Of a stretch of 64,000 bases of DNA, positions 1-10,330 are shown in pieces (within the stretch, counting starts at the first letter, position 1; the number at the start of each line of letters is the position of its first letter). The notes beneath the pieces were generated by a model that worked only from the letters and a program-made list of their open reading frames with translations, had not been told where the DNA came from and made no database searches. The translations under genes were made by a program, and so were the position numbers. The DNA is from Symbiodinium natans (lineage: Eukaryota; Sar; Dinophyceae; Suessiales; Symbiodiniaceae): contig CAJNDS010000002.1 in the NCBI GenBank assembly GCA_905221605.1, positions 553,501-617,500 on the forward strand, written 5' to 3'.

Positions 1-362
1 GTCCATGTCAAATGGGCTTCCAAGCAAGTAAACCCTAAACCCTTACTTACTCCGTTCAGGAGACTGGGGATGAGGTCGCAAATAAGACGCAATGGGTTGA
101 GGGTTTAGGTTTTATTTAGGAAGATTTGAGCTGAAATCTAAAGATTTGTAGGGTTTGGGGATAATCAGAGGAGCTCGTGAGTTTACCAACTCTGAACCTA
201 GAAAGCCGCTCGAATACAACCCCCGAAGACGCCGAAGTCTACACCCTGAGCTCCAGATGGAATGAAAGCTTGAACTCTGAACCCCTTGTAGGGGTGTGGG
301 GTTTAGGGTGTAGGGCATTGCACCCCTCCAACCTGACTGACTGAAACCCCTTCAAAAACCAC

Positions 363-462
363 TTCAAACTCCTTCTCTGAAGCCTCGAACACACCGGAAT
401 GCCTCCAGCAACTGCAAGACAAGGCCGCTGGAGTTCTGGTCCAGGAAGGAGGCGACCTTTGC
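363..462 (-). CDS. possible exon, unrecognised
   Basis: Open frame of about 33 codons on the minus strand containing SGLVLQLLEAFRCVRGFR, amphipathic with no repeats. The plus strand also gives an open Glu/Gln-rich frame (CLQQLQDKAAGVLVQEGG), so the strand is uncertain. I prefer minus because most exons in the window lie there. No family recognised. Confidence 0.25.
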
Positions 463-1042
463 TAGGATTTTGGGTTTTGCCCTAAGTCTGACGAGGGGCT
501 TGTAGGCCCTGACACCCAACTCGAACATATCACGGCCAACAAAACTTCACGACCACCACTTCATCAGCATGCGGCATTCAACATCATTCCAGGACAACTG
601 GTGGGCACATTGTAGCTCCTTTTGCGGTACGTGATTGTGAGGTTCGTCGAACATAGTGAAACAGAACAGCTGTGGAGGGTGTACATATGGCCGTGTGAAT
701 GTCTGTCTGGGACTATGGCTCACGTTGCATTTTTCAGGGCTGACATGTGACCCACTACCGGTTTACGGGTGCACCTTGCAAACAAGAGACACATTGAAAC
801 CCTAAACCTTGAACCCTAAACCCTCAACACTTGCAAACGTACTAGTTGCTCGCAGCCCTGCTCTAGCCCAAGACCCCGAACCCTCAAGCTCCAAATCCTT
901 GAACCCCGACAAAACCCATTCCGGTACTTCCCAAAACCAATTGGCTACTCCTAATCATATACAACCCCACCCCCCCCCCAAAAAAAAAAAAAAGAAACGA
1001 AAATGATAAAACAATACTATGGTTCTTATGAATTCCTAGGAC

Positions 1043-1128
1043 TCCCTTAAAACACGGTGAAAAATGTTCCTGAATATGATCCTCTTAAACCTAAGGGAAA
1101 TTATGAAATATCCCAAGGGCCTACCTAG
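1043..1128 (-). mobile_element. introner-like element, family B, degenerate copy
   Basis: About 86 bases aligning by eye to the second intron of the membrane-protein gene (53042-53112) and to 59743-59835. The minus strand starts GTAGGCCCTTGGGA, carries a central AGAGGATCAT motif and ends TTTTTCAC where the other copies have TTTTCAG, so the 3' splice site looks decayed. Confidence 0.55.
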
Positions 1129-1202
1129 ATTATGTGCACATATTATTGAGAAGCCCCCATTTAGCCCCGGGCAATACATGAGCCAATCTTAGACATCTTC
1201 GA

Positions 1203-1440
1203 GTTTAGGGTTTAGGGTTTAGGGTTTAAACCCTGAACCATACACATGCTGATAAAGGCACAAACGCTGCACGTCGGCCGGCCAGCCTTGTCCGCAACCT
1301 TTCCAAGAGTGGGTTTGGCTTTCAGAGATTTGGGTGAAGGGCTTAGGGTTTAGGGTTTAGGGTGTAGGATTTAGGGTTTAGATGCAAGGGCTTAGGGTTT
1401 AGGGTTTAAGGTTTAGGGTTGAGGGTTGATGGTCTGGGGT
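1203..1440 (+). repeat. interstitial telomere-type arrays (TTTAGGG)
   Basis: Short runs of TTTAGGG with TGTAGGG and TTGAGGG variants on both sides of the exon at 1259-1318; a further run lies at 1594-1660. The rest of 1-1258 holds only scattered single repeats, an A-rich run near 980 and no gene I can support. Confidence 0.9.
1259..1318 (-). CDS. coiled-coil-type exon
   Basis: Minus-strand open segment PNPLLERLRTRLAGRRAAFV, rich in Leu and Arg at helical spacing and set between telomere-type runs. It fits the coiled-coil exons of the large minus-strand locus. Boundaries are not certain. Confidence 0.35.
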
Positions 1441-1984
1441 GACAGTTTGTAACTACAACACTTTGAACCCTGAGTTGCAGCACTGAATAAGAAAACCTCG
1501 GTTGCAGAAAATCAGAGAAGCTGACACCCAAGAGTGCGAACCAGCAAAGAGAATGTGCTGTAATGCAAAGGAAATCCAGGGCAATTACCCTCAGCTTAGG
1601 GTTTAGGGTTTAGGGTTTGGGGTTTCGGGTTTAGGGTTTCGGGTTTAGGGTTTAGGGTTTCAGGTAAAACTAATATTCAGACGGATTCGTAACATGTGGC
1701 AAAGAATTGCACGAGCACACGTCCGTGATACGCCTTGAGAGTCAGTTCCGGCCCCTGTGGGCCTGACAAATGCAGCATGACCACCGTCAAGAAAGGCTGC
1801 GTTTGCAAGATATTGCAGGCTGCACCATTTACGGTTCGATGTCTGAGAAATGGTGGCCTCAACATCCAGGGTACCTCACCTGGAATTATCCCCTTCTTGT
1901 CCAGCACTCACTGTGCTAAAGAATTGCTCCTGGAAACCCTTTGAGAAGTTACATGTTTAAGGGTCCCTTTTCAAAAGATGTAAA

Positions 1985-2054
1985 GCTAAACCCTAACCCT
2001 AAACCCTAAACCCTAAACCCTAAACCCTAAACCCTAAACCCTAAACCCTAAACA
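1985..2054 (-). repeat. CCCTAAA array
   Basis: Near-perfect CCCTAAA heptamers, abutting the low-coordinate end of the 2084-2146 exon. Confidence 0.95.
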
Positions 2055-2083
2055 ACGATGGCTTTCAACAGTCCAACTTAAAC

Positions 2084-2146
2084 CTTGGCATGTGATTGTG
2101 CAAGGCGTGCACCTACATGGACTCCAAGTGCAAGTGCTTTGCTTCG
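2084..2146 (-). CDS. short helical exon
   Basis: 21 codons ending in AAG followed by GTTTAAG (GT donor). Residues RSKALALGVHVGARLAQSHA are Ala/Leu-rich and helix-like. Flanked by CCCTAAA on the left and TTTAGGG on the right, like other exons of the locus. Confidence 0.35.
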
Positions 2147-2148
2147 GG

Positions 2149-2345
2149 GGGTTTAGGGTTAGGGTCTAGGGTTTAGGGTTAGGGTTTGGGGTTTGGGGTT
2201 TGGGGTTTGGGGTTTGGGGTTTGGGGTTTGGGGTTTAGGGTTTAGGGTTTAGGGTTTAGGGTTTAGGGTTTGGGGTTTGGGGTTTGGGGTTTGGGGTTTG
2301 GGGTTTGGGGTTTGGGGTTTGGGGTCTAGGGTTCAGGGTTTAGGG
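2149..2345 (+). repeat. TTTAGGG array with TTTGGGG blocks
   Basis: TTTAGGG runs interrupted by two homogeneous TTTGGGG blocks (about 2184-2233 and 2268-2325), so variants are locally homogenised. The next 300 bases (2346-2640) carry an open plus-strand frame without recognisable content. Confidence 0.95.
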
Positions 2346-2640
2346 TAACCAATATTCCGACCAATTTAATGCAGCAGCCAGAGCGCAAACTGAGGTACAT
2401 AAGGTACCAGGTACATAAGTCTCTAGGGCCTCAGTGTTGCAGGCGGAATGCCTTTGCTGTCGCATATCACGTGACCCGTGAACCCCTTGAACCCCTTGAA
2501 CCCAAAAGGCCCAAGGCGCCCCCAAAAAACATCCCGATGAACGAATGGTGGTTCTGCCAACTACCGCTTCACGAAGGATTTCATTTCAGAGCCGTTGTAT
2601 TCATCCCAACGCTCGATTCCCCAGCTACACAAGTTACAGA

Positions 2641-2782
2641 TCCCTAAACCCTAAACCCTAAACTCTGAACCCTATATTATGAACCCTAAACCCTAACCCT
2701 GTATTATAAACCCTACACCCTAAACCCTTAACCCTTAACCCTAAACCCTAAACCCTCAACCCTCAACCCTAAACCCTAAACA
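2641..2782 (-). repeat. CCCTAAA array
   Basis: Degenerate CCCTAAA heptamers. Read on minus, its edge supplies the GT donor (GGGTGTTTAGGG) of the next exon. Confidence 0.95.
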
Positions 2783-2783
2783 C

Positions 2784-2840
2784 CCGCCTTCCCCGGGCTG
2801 CTTCCTTGTGCCAGGCGATGGCCACGGTGGCCAACAAGAG
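2784..2840 (-). CDS. Sfi1-like repeat exon
   Basis: Exactly 19 codons between a GGCAG acceptor and a CGG|GTGTTTAGGG donor, phase 0 at both ends. Reads LLLATVAIAWHKEAARGRR: Leu at -7, hydrophobic at -3, Trp, then basic residues, matching Sfi1 centrin-binding helices. The donor GT is made by the telomere-type repeat. In the Sfi1 family such helices stack end to end and each binds one centrin. One of about twenty such exons on this strand. Confidence 0.6.
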
Positions 2841-2875
2841 CTGCCTTCGAACGGGGCTTTCATGCCATGCTTTCG

Positions 2876-2985
2876 TTTAGGGTTTAGGGTTTAGGGTTTA
2901 GGGTTTAGAGTTTAGGGTTTAGGGCTTAGGGCTTAGGGTGTAGGGTGTAGGGTTTGGAGTGTAGGGTGTAGGGTTTGGGGTTGTG
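2876..2985 (+). repeat. TTTAGGG array
   Basis: TTTAGGG heptamers with TGTAGGG variants, at the high-coordinate flank of the Sfi1-like exon 2784-2840. Confidence 0.95.
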
Positions 2986-3081
2986 CTTGTTCATGCCGCC
3001 CTTGCGCGGGAGCAGCTCATCTTGAGCATTGAGGCTTTAAAAATCCCCAGATACCACGCGGGTTTCATCATGTATTTGGGG
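2986..3081 (+). CDS. possible plus-strand helical exon
   Basis: Plus-strand frame LVHAALAREQLILSIEALK continuing IPRYHAGFIMYLG, followed by GGTAGGG (possible GT donor). The minus frames contain stops. If real, it belongs to a different gene or an inverted copy, because most neighbours read on minus. Confidence 0.35.
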
Positions 3082-3584
3082 GTAGGGATTAGGGTTTAGG
3101 GTTTAGGATAGGGTTAGGGGGACCCTTGGGGATATAGACCGTCTGAAATAAGGTCATTAACATTTCTTCTTCGTACCTTTCAGAATACAAGAGATACACG
3201 CCGGCCGCTGGCTGTGGTTTAGGATTTCGGGTTGAGGGTTTAGGGTTTACCTCTAGCCCCGATGCACTCAAAAGGCGGGTAGCAACGACACTCGATCTTA
3301 ATCACACGCGTCCCCACTTAAAACCTCTGAGAATACTACTAATTTGGATTCTCTTAAGCCAACAAGGAAAAATCACGTGTAAAGGTCTTAGGGAAGCAGT
3401 CCTCAACTGCAAGAGACCTGCTCCATATGACTTCCAGTCCGGTTGGCGACATCGTACAACACAAGGCGCCGCTTTCCATAAGAGGGCCTACAGAACTCCG
3501 GCTTATGGTTTAGGATCTCTGCAACTACAGCGTTGTGTAGGGATTAATTGGGGCTTAGGGTTCCGGTGTTGAAAAAAAACCAAA

Positions 3585-3728
3585 GCCCTAAACCCTGAAC
3601 CCTGAACCCTCAACCCTGAACCCTGAACCCTGAACCCTAAACCCTAAACCCTAAACCCTAAACCCTAAACCCTAGGCCCTAAGCCCTAAGCCCTACAGTA
3701 AGCCCTAAGCCCTAGGCCCTAAACCCAA
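3585..3728 (-). repeat. CCCTAAA array
   Basis: CCCTAAA with CCCTGAA and CCCTAAG variants, on the low-coordinate flank of the exon 3731-3843. Confidence 0.95.
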
Positions 3729-3730
3729 GC

Positions 3731-3843
3731 CTTCCTGAGGAGGCCAGGGAGGCCGCGGCCCGGCGCGCGGCCGCGCCGCGCGCGGCCGCCGCGCGCCAGA
3801 CGACCAAGGCGGCACGGAGGAAGGGGAGGGGCCCACCTCTGAG
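3731..3843 (-). CDS. Sfi1-like repeat exon, Ala/Arg-rich
   Basis: Minus exon after an ATGCAG acceptor, reading LPFLRAALVVWRAAAARGAA and then more Ala/Arg helix. Trp has Leu at -3 and Leu at -7 and is followed by Arg. It ends at a GC donor (AG|GCTTGGG) or at the next GT, which lies in telomere-type sequence. Strikingly GC-rich against its flanks, so compositional bias favours open frames; the Sfi1 spacing is the reason for choosing this one. Confidence 0.55.
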
Positions 3844-3858
3844 CTGCATAGAGGAAGG

Positions 3859-4045
3859 TAGGGTTTAGGGTTTAGGGTTTAGGGTTTAGGGGTTAGGGGT
3901 TAGGGTTTAGGGTTTAGGGTTTAGGGTTTAGGGTTTAGAGTTTAGGGTTTAGGGTTTAGGGTTTAGAGTTTAGGGTTTAGGGTTTAGGGTTTAGGGATGT
4001 TTAGGGTTTAGGGATGTTTAGTGTTTAGGGGTTGAAGGGTTCGGG
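3859..4045 (+). repeat. TTTAGGG array
   Basis: Long, mostly perfect TTTAGGG array on the high-coordinate side of the exon. A further short run, including a head-to-head junction, lies at 4195-4270. Confidence 0.95.
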
Positions 4046-4095
4046 ATTTACAGGATTTCGGGCTTTCGGACTTCGCGCGCGGCTGCTTATTATGC

Positions 4096-4185
4096 CCTTT
4101 GGCTGCCCAAACACAGTACACCATGGGATGCAAAGCAGGACATGCTACCGGAAACCAAGAAATCCTTCAACGCCTTGAAACTCAA
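4096..4185 (-). CDS. possible exon
   Basis: Minus frame LSFKALKDFLVSGSMSCFAS after a AAACAG acceptor. No family recognised and no clear donor. From 4280 to 5080 I see only degenerate CCCTAAA-type sequence and G runs. Confidence 0.3.
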
Positions 4186-4827
4186 CTGTTTCTTTAGGGT
4201 TTAGGGTTTAGGGTTTAGGGTTTTAGGGTTTAGGGTTTAGGGACCCTAAACCCTAAACCCTGAACCCTCAACCGCAGCTACAAAGTAACAGCTCGTAGGC
4301 TTTGACGCTGCATGGCCGTTTAAACCCTCAACCATACCTAGAGGCTGCAACTACTAGTGGCAGTAGGCTCGTACCCCGCCCAGCCTTTATATGCGCCTGC
4401 GTTGCGCGTAATCGACCCCCCCCCCCCCCCATGGTATCCCCCCCCACCCACGGCATCCCCCTCCAAACCCTGCCTGTTAACCCTAAAAACACCACGGACC
4501 ACGGGGGGGAGGACAGAGAAACCTCAGCCTAAACCCCACACCCTGAACCCCCAGCCCTAAAACCTAAACCCACCAATGAACGACAGGAGGGAGAAGGGTA
4601 AACCCGAAACCTTAGCCGCTTTAACCCTGAACCCTGAAGCGTAAACTCAGCACGAACCACAGGTAGGAGAGGGGAAACCGCAAACCTACCATTACCCCAA
4701 ACCTTGAACCCTGATTAAACTCTAAACCCACAATGAACCAATGGACCAGAGTGAAAATCCTGAACTCTACAGCCTAACCCTAAACCCCTAAACCACAAAC
4801 CCATGAACCACGGACCATGGACCACAG

Positions 4828-4930
4828 GGGGGGGGGGGGGGGGGGGGGGTGGAGGGGACCCCAAAACCCACCATGAACCACAGGGGGGGGGGGGGGGGAA
4901 CCATGGGGGGGGAGGGGGGGGGGGGGGGGG
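4828..4930 (+). repeat. three long G runs
   Basis: Three G-rich runs of roughly 15-25 bases each, separated by similar ACCATGAACCACAGG-type sequence, so a G-tailed unit appears to have been duplicated. ORFs across it are artefacts of the runs. Confidence 0.8.
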
Positions 4931-5080
4931 TTCGCCTATGCTGGCGCATATAGGGCTACTCGACATTTCGTACGTACCAAAATGGATCAGGAACCCTAAG
5001 CCCTAAACCCAACACCCTGAACCCTAAACCCCCCTCCCCCCCTAAACAGCCTCACAAGGTGTGAGGGGGGGTGAAATCCA

Positions 5081-5179
5081 AACTTCCCGACCTCGCATCT
5101 GCTGAAATCCGATCATGCCATCCGTGCGATGCAGGAACTGCTTCTGGAGGCTTTCCTTGGTGCCATCCCGTTGTGTGGG
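5081..5179 (+). CDS. possible plus-strand helical exon
   Basis: Plus frame with SHLLKSDHAIRAMQELLLEA and then FLGAIPLC, followed by GGGTTTAGGG whose GT could be the donor. Helical and natural-looking, but strand assignment is uncertain. Confidence 0.35.
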
Positions 5180-5275
5180 GTTTAGGGCTTAGGGTTTGGG
5201 GCTTGAAGGTTCAGGGTTTAGGGTTTAGGCGGGATCCCAAACCCTTAAACCCCAAATTTGCGTTGGGTTTGGCAG

Positions 5276-5336
5276 GGTGAAGGCGGAGGACGGCTTGCAG
5301 CGGCTCCTAGCTGAGTGCGGCGTCTACAGCAGCATA
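5276..5336 (+). CDS. possible plus-strand coiled-coil exon
   Basis: After a TTGGCAG acceptor the plus strand reads VKAEDGLQRLLAECGVYSS and then runs into the hairpin element at 5334. Minus frames here are poorer. It may pair with the exon at 5081-5179. Confidence 0.3.
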
Positions 5337-5430
5337 TGGGTAGTTCTCTACATTAGGGTCCCTTTTTGGGTTTAGGGTTTAGGGCTTAGGGTACCCAAAA
5401 AGGGACCCTAATTTAGGAAACTACCCATAT
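5334..5430. mobile_element. hairpin element with telomere-type loop
   Basis: Arms of about 37 bases (ATATGGGTAG...TCCCTTTTTGGG and its complement) with few mismatches. The loop of about 24 bases is TTTAGGG-type repeat. Looks like a non-autonomous inverted-repeat element in or beside an exon. Confidence 0.7.
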
Positions 5431-5578
5431 AGGGGGGGCACCAGGAGTTCTGGCTCCACTCCCAGAAAGCCATGCTTCATAAAGCGCATAGCCCCGCCCT
5501 GAAACCTACAACCTACACCCAGGGTTTAGGGTTTAGGGTTTAGGGTTCGGGGTTCAAGGTGTTAGGGCTTAGGGCCCC

Positions 5579-5680
5579 TCATGACTCAAGCCCGGCGTCG
5601 TAGGCGCTGTCGAGGCTGAGCTGATGCCGCTCGACCAAGCACATCTGGCACGGAAGGGGCTCCCAAAAGATAAAGCTCAG
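5579..5680 (-). CDS. possible exon
   Basis: Minus frame containing QMCLVERHQLSLDSAYDAGL and ending in a TGA. Acidic/basic alternation suggests helix. Flanked by TTTAGGG (5521-5570) and CCCTAAA (5695-5770). Confidence 0.4.
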   Translation of the reverse strand: MSFIFWEPLPCQMCLVERHQLSLDSAYDAGLES

Positions 5681-5694
5681 AAGTATCCGAAACC

Positions 5695-6115
5695 CGAAAT
5701 CCTAAACCCTAAACCCTGAACCCGAACTCGAACCCTGAACCCCTAAACCAGAAACCCTAAACCCATCTTAAAGCCTAAACGGTTTAGGGTTTAGGGTTTA
5801 GGGTTTAGGGTCTAGGGTCTAGGGTCTAGGGTTCAGGGTTTACGGTTTTAGGGCTCCGAGTTTAGGGTGTATATAGGTTCTAGGGATGCTCCATAACTCG
5901 AACTCGTTCCGATTTCAGGAATATTCGCCCTTGCTTAGGGTTCAGGTTTCAGGGTTTGGGGTTTAGGGTTTAGGGTTTGGGGTTTGGGGTTTAGGGTCTA
6001 GTCTAGGGTCTAGGGCTAAATCCCGTCATGACTCCTACCAAGAGCCAGCAAGTTACAGGATCTACCCTAAACCCTAAACCCTAAACCCTAAACCCTAAAC
6101 CCTAAACCCTAAGCC
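5695..6115. repeat. mixed-orientation telomere-type arrays
   Basis: CCCTAAA (5695-5770), TTTAGGG with TCTAGGG variants (5780-5860), TTTAGGG/TTTGGGG (5940-6010) and CCCTAAA (6064-6115). No gene seen. Confidence 0.9.
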
Positions 6116-6185
6116 CCCAGGGTGGAACCTTGTTCATCCGGCGACATAGTGGGGGGCTTTCGGGATTTGAGGTTTAAGGTTGGGG

Positions 6186-6240
6186 GATGTTGCCCCTTAT
6201 GCTAAGAGTCCTTAGCAGGGGTTGTAATACCCCCTATGAG
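6186..6240. mobile_element. MITE family 1, partial
   Basis: GGATGTTGCCCCTTATGCTA followed by AGAGTCCTTAG, the left end of the family described at 6972-7058. The right inverted repeat is missing. Confidence 0.5.
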
Positions 6241-6744
6241 AACCCCTAAAATTTTAGGGTTCAGGGTGTTGGGGTTTTAGGGTTTACGGCTTTCAGGCTG
6301 AGCAGGTCCCTAGCGCAGAATACATGTCACAGCTGCAAAGCATGTAAGCCCAAGCCGCAAATACCTAACCATCGTGCTCCTAAAACGCCCCGGACCTCAT
6401 AAATCCTTGAAAGCCCTTGAAATCCCAAACCCTAAGCCCCAAGCCCTAAACCCTTCATTGCTGTAAGCCCGGGGCCCTATACCCGAAAAAAACTTGGTAG
6501 GGGTCCCTTCTTCGCGCATTCCCTGGCCCCAGGTTCAGCTACGTAGATGCCTAAGACAAGTTTAGGGTTTAGGGCTGAGGGTTTTTGGATTGTTACCCGA
6601 AAAAAAGTCATCCGGCGGCCCCTTTGTTTTTGCTGCCCACCCCCAGCCCGAACAAACCCCCTAAACGCAAAAACAACAGCACATAACACTTTGGGGTTTA
6701 GGGTTTCGGGTTTAGGCTTTAGGCTTTAAACCCTAACCCCAAAC

Positions 6745-6814
6745 CCAGACTGTGAGCCTGCTGCCAGGCATTCAAACATTCTGCAAGCAGGCCGTGCGTG
6801 GAACTCCTGCTCAG
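6745..6814 (-). CDS. Sfi1-like repeat exon
   Basis: Minus frame SSTHGLLAECLNAWQQAHSL: Leu -7, Leu -3, Trp, then helix. Ends CTGG|GTTTGGGG, so the donor GT again comes from a telomere-type variant repeat. The acceptor is not obvious. Between 5700 and 6740 no other exon can be supported. Confidence 0.5.
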
Positions 6815-6971
6815 GGGTTGGGTTTTGGGGTTTTGGAGGTTTAGGCTTGGGATTTCGGAGCTCCTGTGCTTTAACCCTAAACCCTAAACCCTAAACCCTT
6901 TAGGGTTTCGAAGTGCCAGGGTCTTGAGGTTTGCCCTAAACCCAAAACCCGAAACGCTACGCAAAAAGCCC

Positions 6972-7058
6972 GGATGTTCCCCCTTATACTAAGAGTCCTT
7001 AATTGGGATCATAGCAATCCCCGACTATAATCCCTATTCAATATAAGGGGGAACATCC
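6972..7058. mobile_element. MITE family 1, complete
   Basis: Terminal inverted repeats GGATGTTCCCCCTTATACTA and its complement around a short core (AGTCCTTA...TAATCCCTATT). Other complete copies: 26111-26205, 27646-27731, 38788-38888, 41956-42050, 57125-57220. Too short to encode a transposase, so non-autonomous. Confidence 0.8.
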
Positions 7059-7120
7059 CAACCTATAACCCTTGTACAAAAACAAGAAACGACCCATAAG
7101 CCCTGCAAGCCCTACGGTGA

Positions 7121-7222
7121 ACTCCAGAAAGTTGGAACATGGATTAAGGATGATTCGCGCTGGGATTCTCTTTAGTATACCTGTTGGGGTATGGGGATGA
7201 CGATGCTCCAACTTTTTGGAGT
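7121..7222. mobile_element. MITE-like inverted repeat
   Basis: 20-base termini ACTCCAGAAAGTTGGAACAT and ATGCTCCAACTTTTTGGAGT are complementary with two mismatches. Single copy seen here, next to a family 1 element and a family 2 fragment (7247-7312). Confidence 0.6.
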
Positions 7223-7339
7223 ATTTTTGTAAACCCTGCAAGGGAGCTGATAAGGGAACCCAAACACTAAAAAAGAGGGAACAAGGGCCTATTCTGGGTC
7301 CTAGTTGTACAAAGAAAGAAAAGACCCCAAAAATGCTAT

Positions 7340-7590
7340 AAGCCCCAAACCCTAGACCCTAAGCCTTAAACCCTAAACCCTAAACCCTAAGCCCTACACC
7401 AGAGCTCTCCTTTCCAGGGCGCAGGCAGCTTGGCTGCCGCGCAAAAGCAGCTTGCTTCGGAGCCTACGGCTTGCCGGTGCTTTGGGGTTTAGGGTTTAGG
7501 GTTTAGGGTTTAGGGTTTAGGCTTCTCAGGACTGTCAAGGGTTTAGGGTTGAAAAGTTCAGGGTTTTGGGTTTTGGGTTTAGGGTTTAGG
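7340..7590. repeat. CCCTAAA array, exon, TTTAGGG array
   Basis: CCCTAAA at 7340-7390 and TTTAGGG at 7484-7590 flank the GC-rich exon island at 7397-7478, the standard arrangement in this window. Confidence 0.9.
7397..7478 (-). CDS. coiled-coil-type exon
   Basis: Minus frame RRLRSKLLLRGSQAACALER, Leu/Arg-rich helix. A second minus frame (HRQAVGSEASCFCAAAKLPA) is also open, so the reading phase is unresolved. Confidence 0.35.
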
Positions 7591-8726
7591 GTTCCCTGGA
7601 AAGGGGGGGGGGAGGGCAACAGACTCCAACAATGACCCCTGAGCTCAGGATCCAGCAGTCAGGGTTCTATTCTGATTTTCTTACACAATAGGAATGCCAG
7701 GACTCTCTCAATGATAACAGGGATCCGACTTAAAACTGACCTGCTTACAGCCGAGATCAGTCCAGCTCTTCTAATTAACAACTCATCCAAGCTGTAGAAT
7801 ACTAATAAACAACTCACCTGACAGCCGCGATCAGTCTTTGGGCAGCTTGTAGATCTCCCGCACACAGATTTTTAGCCATTTGTGCTCTGCTGCACAGAGG
7901 GTTGTTTTGAGATAGGTCAGTTACATGTACTTTATAAGGCAGGTTATAAGTGGTCTAAAGGCACTTGTAACTCATTTAACTCAGGCACAAAGAGTTATAA
8001 GTTTGGCTCGAACTTGCATCCACATATACCTCTTTTACGGGACTTATGTATCTTTTTCGTATCTCCAAGATGAGATACACAAGGTACTTATAAGTACGGA
8101 AGGAAGATAGTAAAAAGTTATAAGTAGTTATAAGTCAGTTCTAAATGAGCAAAAAAAGGATAGGGAAAGATAGCCGGCACTTAGGTTTTCAGCAAAAATG
8201 GAGCAATAATCAGTATTAGCAGCATGCAGGAAAGGTGTTCTTGAAGGAGACGGGAACAAGAGGAAGTGGGTGTATATACATGTCTAGACCTTGTCATTCT
8301 CAACAACAACACGAAACTGAACCGGGGCGGGGGCGGGGGGGCAGGCCAAGAAATCATCATGCACATGCCTGGTTGCCTTTTTTCTTTCCCGGGAGAAAGC
8401 CTCCTCGGCTTACTCCAAGTCCAGTGCCAAGGTGCGCAAAACAGGCGTGAAGACCAACTAATACGTCTGTTTTGGGTTAGCAGGACTTATAGGACTTACT
8501 AACCTATGTACAAGTAGGGTCTAAGTCCTGCCTAAGCTACCTAAGAGTGACCTAAGTCTGTGGAAGTTGTGAAGAGGTTAAGAAATGTTACATAAGTTGC
8601 TAAGTTATGCTAACTTTTCTCAGTTTTGCCTAGCTTATCTAACTTTTCCTAACAGTTTCCTAACAATTTGGTGTGTTTATATATATATATATATTTTTTT
8701 TCATATGTTTGAAGATATAGCCTGGA

Positions 8727-8870
8727 AGCTTCGTTTCTTTCGTTTGGCATCGATCTCAATATGTCTGTCAGATATGGCATAGAAGCTTCGTTTCTTTCGT
8801 TTGGCATCGATCGCAATATGTCTGTCAGATATGGCATAGAAGCTTCGTTTCTTTCGTTTGGCATCGTTCG
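8727..8870. repeat. tandem 57-base repeat in left arm
   Basis: Two and a half units containing AGCTTCGTTTCTTTCGTTTG and ATATGTCTGTCAGATATGGC. The mirrored copy at 12660-12850 has an extra truncated unit, showing the arms have diverged by repeat-number change. Confidence 0.85.
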
Positions 8871-9417
8871 CCGAAGCTTTGGCGATTCAGTTTACTTCGT
8901 TCGTTTGAGGAATAGTGGTTTCCAGGGTTTGGGGTTTGGGATGTAGGTCTGGGGTTTAGGATTTAGGGTTGGGGGGTGAGGGTTGATGGAGAGTTGAGGA
9001 TATATAGGGTTTACGGTTACGAACTCAGGGTTTAGGATTTAAGGTTTAGGGTTGACTGGAGTGAGGCTCACAGCCCCAGCTCAGCCCTCAACCCTAACCC
9101 ACCCTATCAAGAGGATAGCACTTTTAACCCCATCAACCCCGAACACCCAGAGAAGCCTCAACCCCCAACCCTCCATCCCTCAACCCCCTACCCCCCATCA
9201 ACCCCCAACCCTACGAGCCAAAGTTTAGGGTTTCGGGTTTGAGGGTTTCAGGCCTCATTGTGCCCACTCTACCCTGCAAAAATATTTGGTTAAGGCCGAA
9301 ACCCTAAGCCTAAACCCTGAACCCTAAACCCTAAATCCTCAACCCTAAACCCCAAGCCCTAAGCCCTAAACCCACTAAACCCTCTAAACCCTAAGCCCTA
9401 AAACCCTAAACTCTAAA

Positions 9418-9508
9418 TTTGGTGGCAGCGAAACCAAAAACAGCTGCAAGTTAAATTCAACTTATTATTTAACTTGCAGCTGTTTTTGGTTTCGGGGCCA
9501 CCAAAAAA
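9418..9508. mobile_element. nested hairpin element in left arm
   Basis: Arms of about 38 bases (TTGGTGGCAGCGAAACCAAA...GCAAGTTAAAT and complement) around a short loop. The mirror copy is at 12014-12108. Confidence 0.75.
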
Positions 9509-10049
9509 TGTTGGGGACAGTGCCTGCGGGTGGGAATCAACGTTATAAAACCTATATTTGAGACGATTTAGAAGTTGAAGGACGACCCCATACGACATCT
9601 ACTGCAAGCTTAATAAACCCTAAACCCTAAACCCTAGACCCCAAAACCCTCAATCGAGCCCGACGACTCGAAATCCCAAACCGCGAAAAAATCAGAAAAT
9701 TCGGATTTTTTCTGAAATTTTCGTGGTCCTAGTACTAAATGCAAGAGGAAAAAATTCAGAAACTTCGGATTTTCTGAGTATTCTGAATTCTGAATGGGTT
9801 GATTTTCTTACGAGAAATATATGCATCTGAGGATGGTTTGGAGCTTTAAGTATATTGAACCTATGGATACAAAAGAGGTTTAAGTAAATTGCAGAAATAT
9901 AAAAGGAGAAAGAGTTCGGGACAAACCAAAGGGACATCAACTTCACTGGTGCAGTTATAGCGCAGCACAAAATTCGTTTCTTTGTTTCTGGTCTGCCCCT
10001 TCCTCAGAAAAGCTAACTTTTTCAAACTTGATGGATTTTGCTGGTCCGC

Positions 10050-10330
10050 GACTTTGATCCTAAACCCTAAGGCCTCTGCTGAGCGATTTTGATCCGATGG
10101 ATTTTGCTGCTGAGCGATTTTGATCCTACACCCCCTAAACCCTATGCTGAGCGATGCTGAGCCGATGGATTTTCCTGCTAAGCGATGTTGAGTCGATGGA
10201 TTTTGCTGCTCCGCGACTTTGATCCTAAACCCTAAACCCTCTGCTGAGCGAATTTGATCCGATGGATCTTGCTGCTGAGCGATTGTGAGCCTGAACCCTA
10301 AACCCTCTGCTGAGCGATTTTGATCCAAGG
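10050..10330. repeat. about 60-base tandem units with CCCTAAA inserts
   Basis: Units contain GATCCGATGGATTTTGCTGC and TGAGCGATTTTGATCC plus one or two CCCTAAA heptamers. Mirrored at 11196-11480. Confidence 0.75.

Noticed and set aside
4715-5006. Poly-Gly / poly-Pro ORFs
   Set aside because: Produced by three G runs whose exact length is also unreliable in sequencing.
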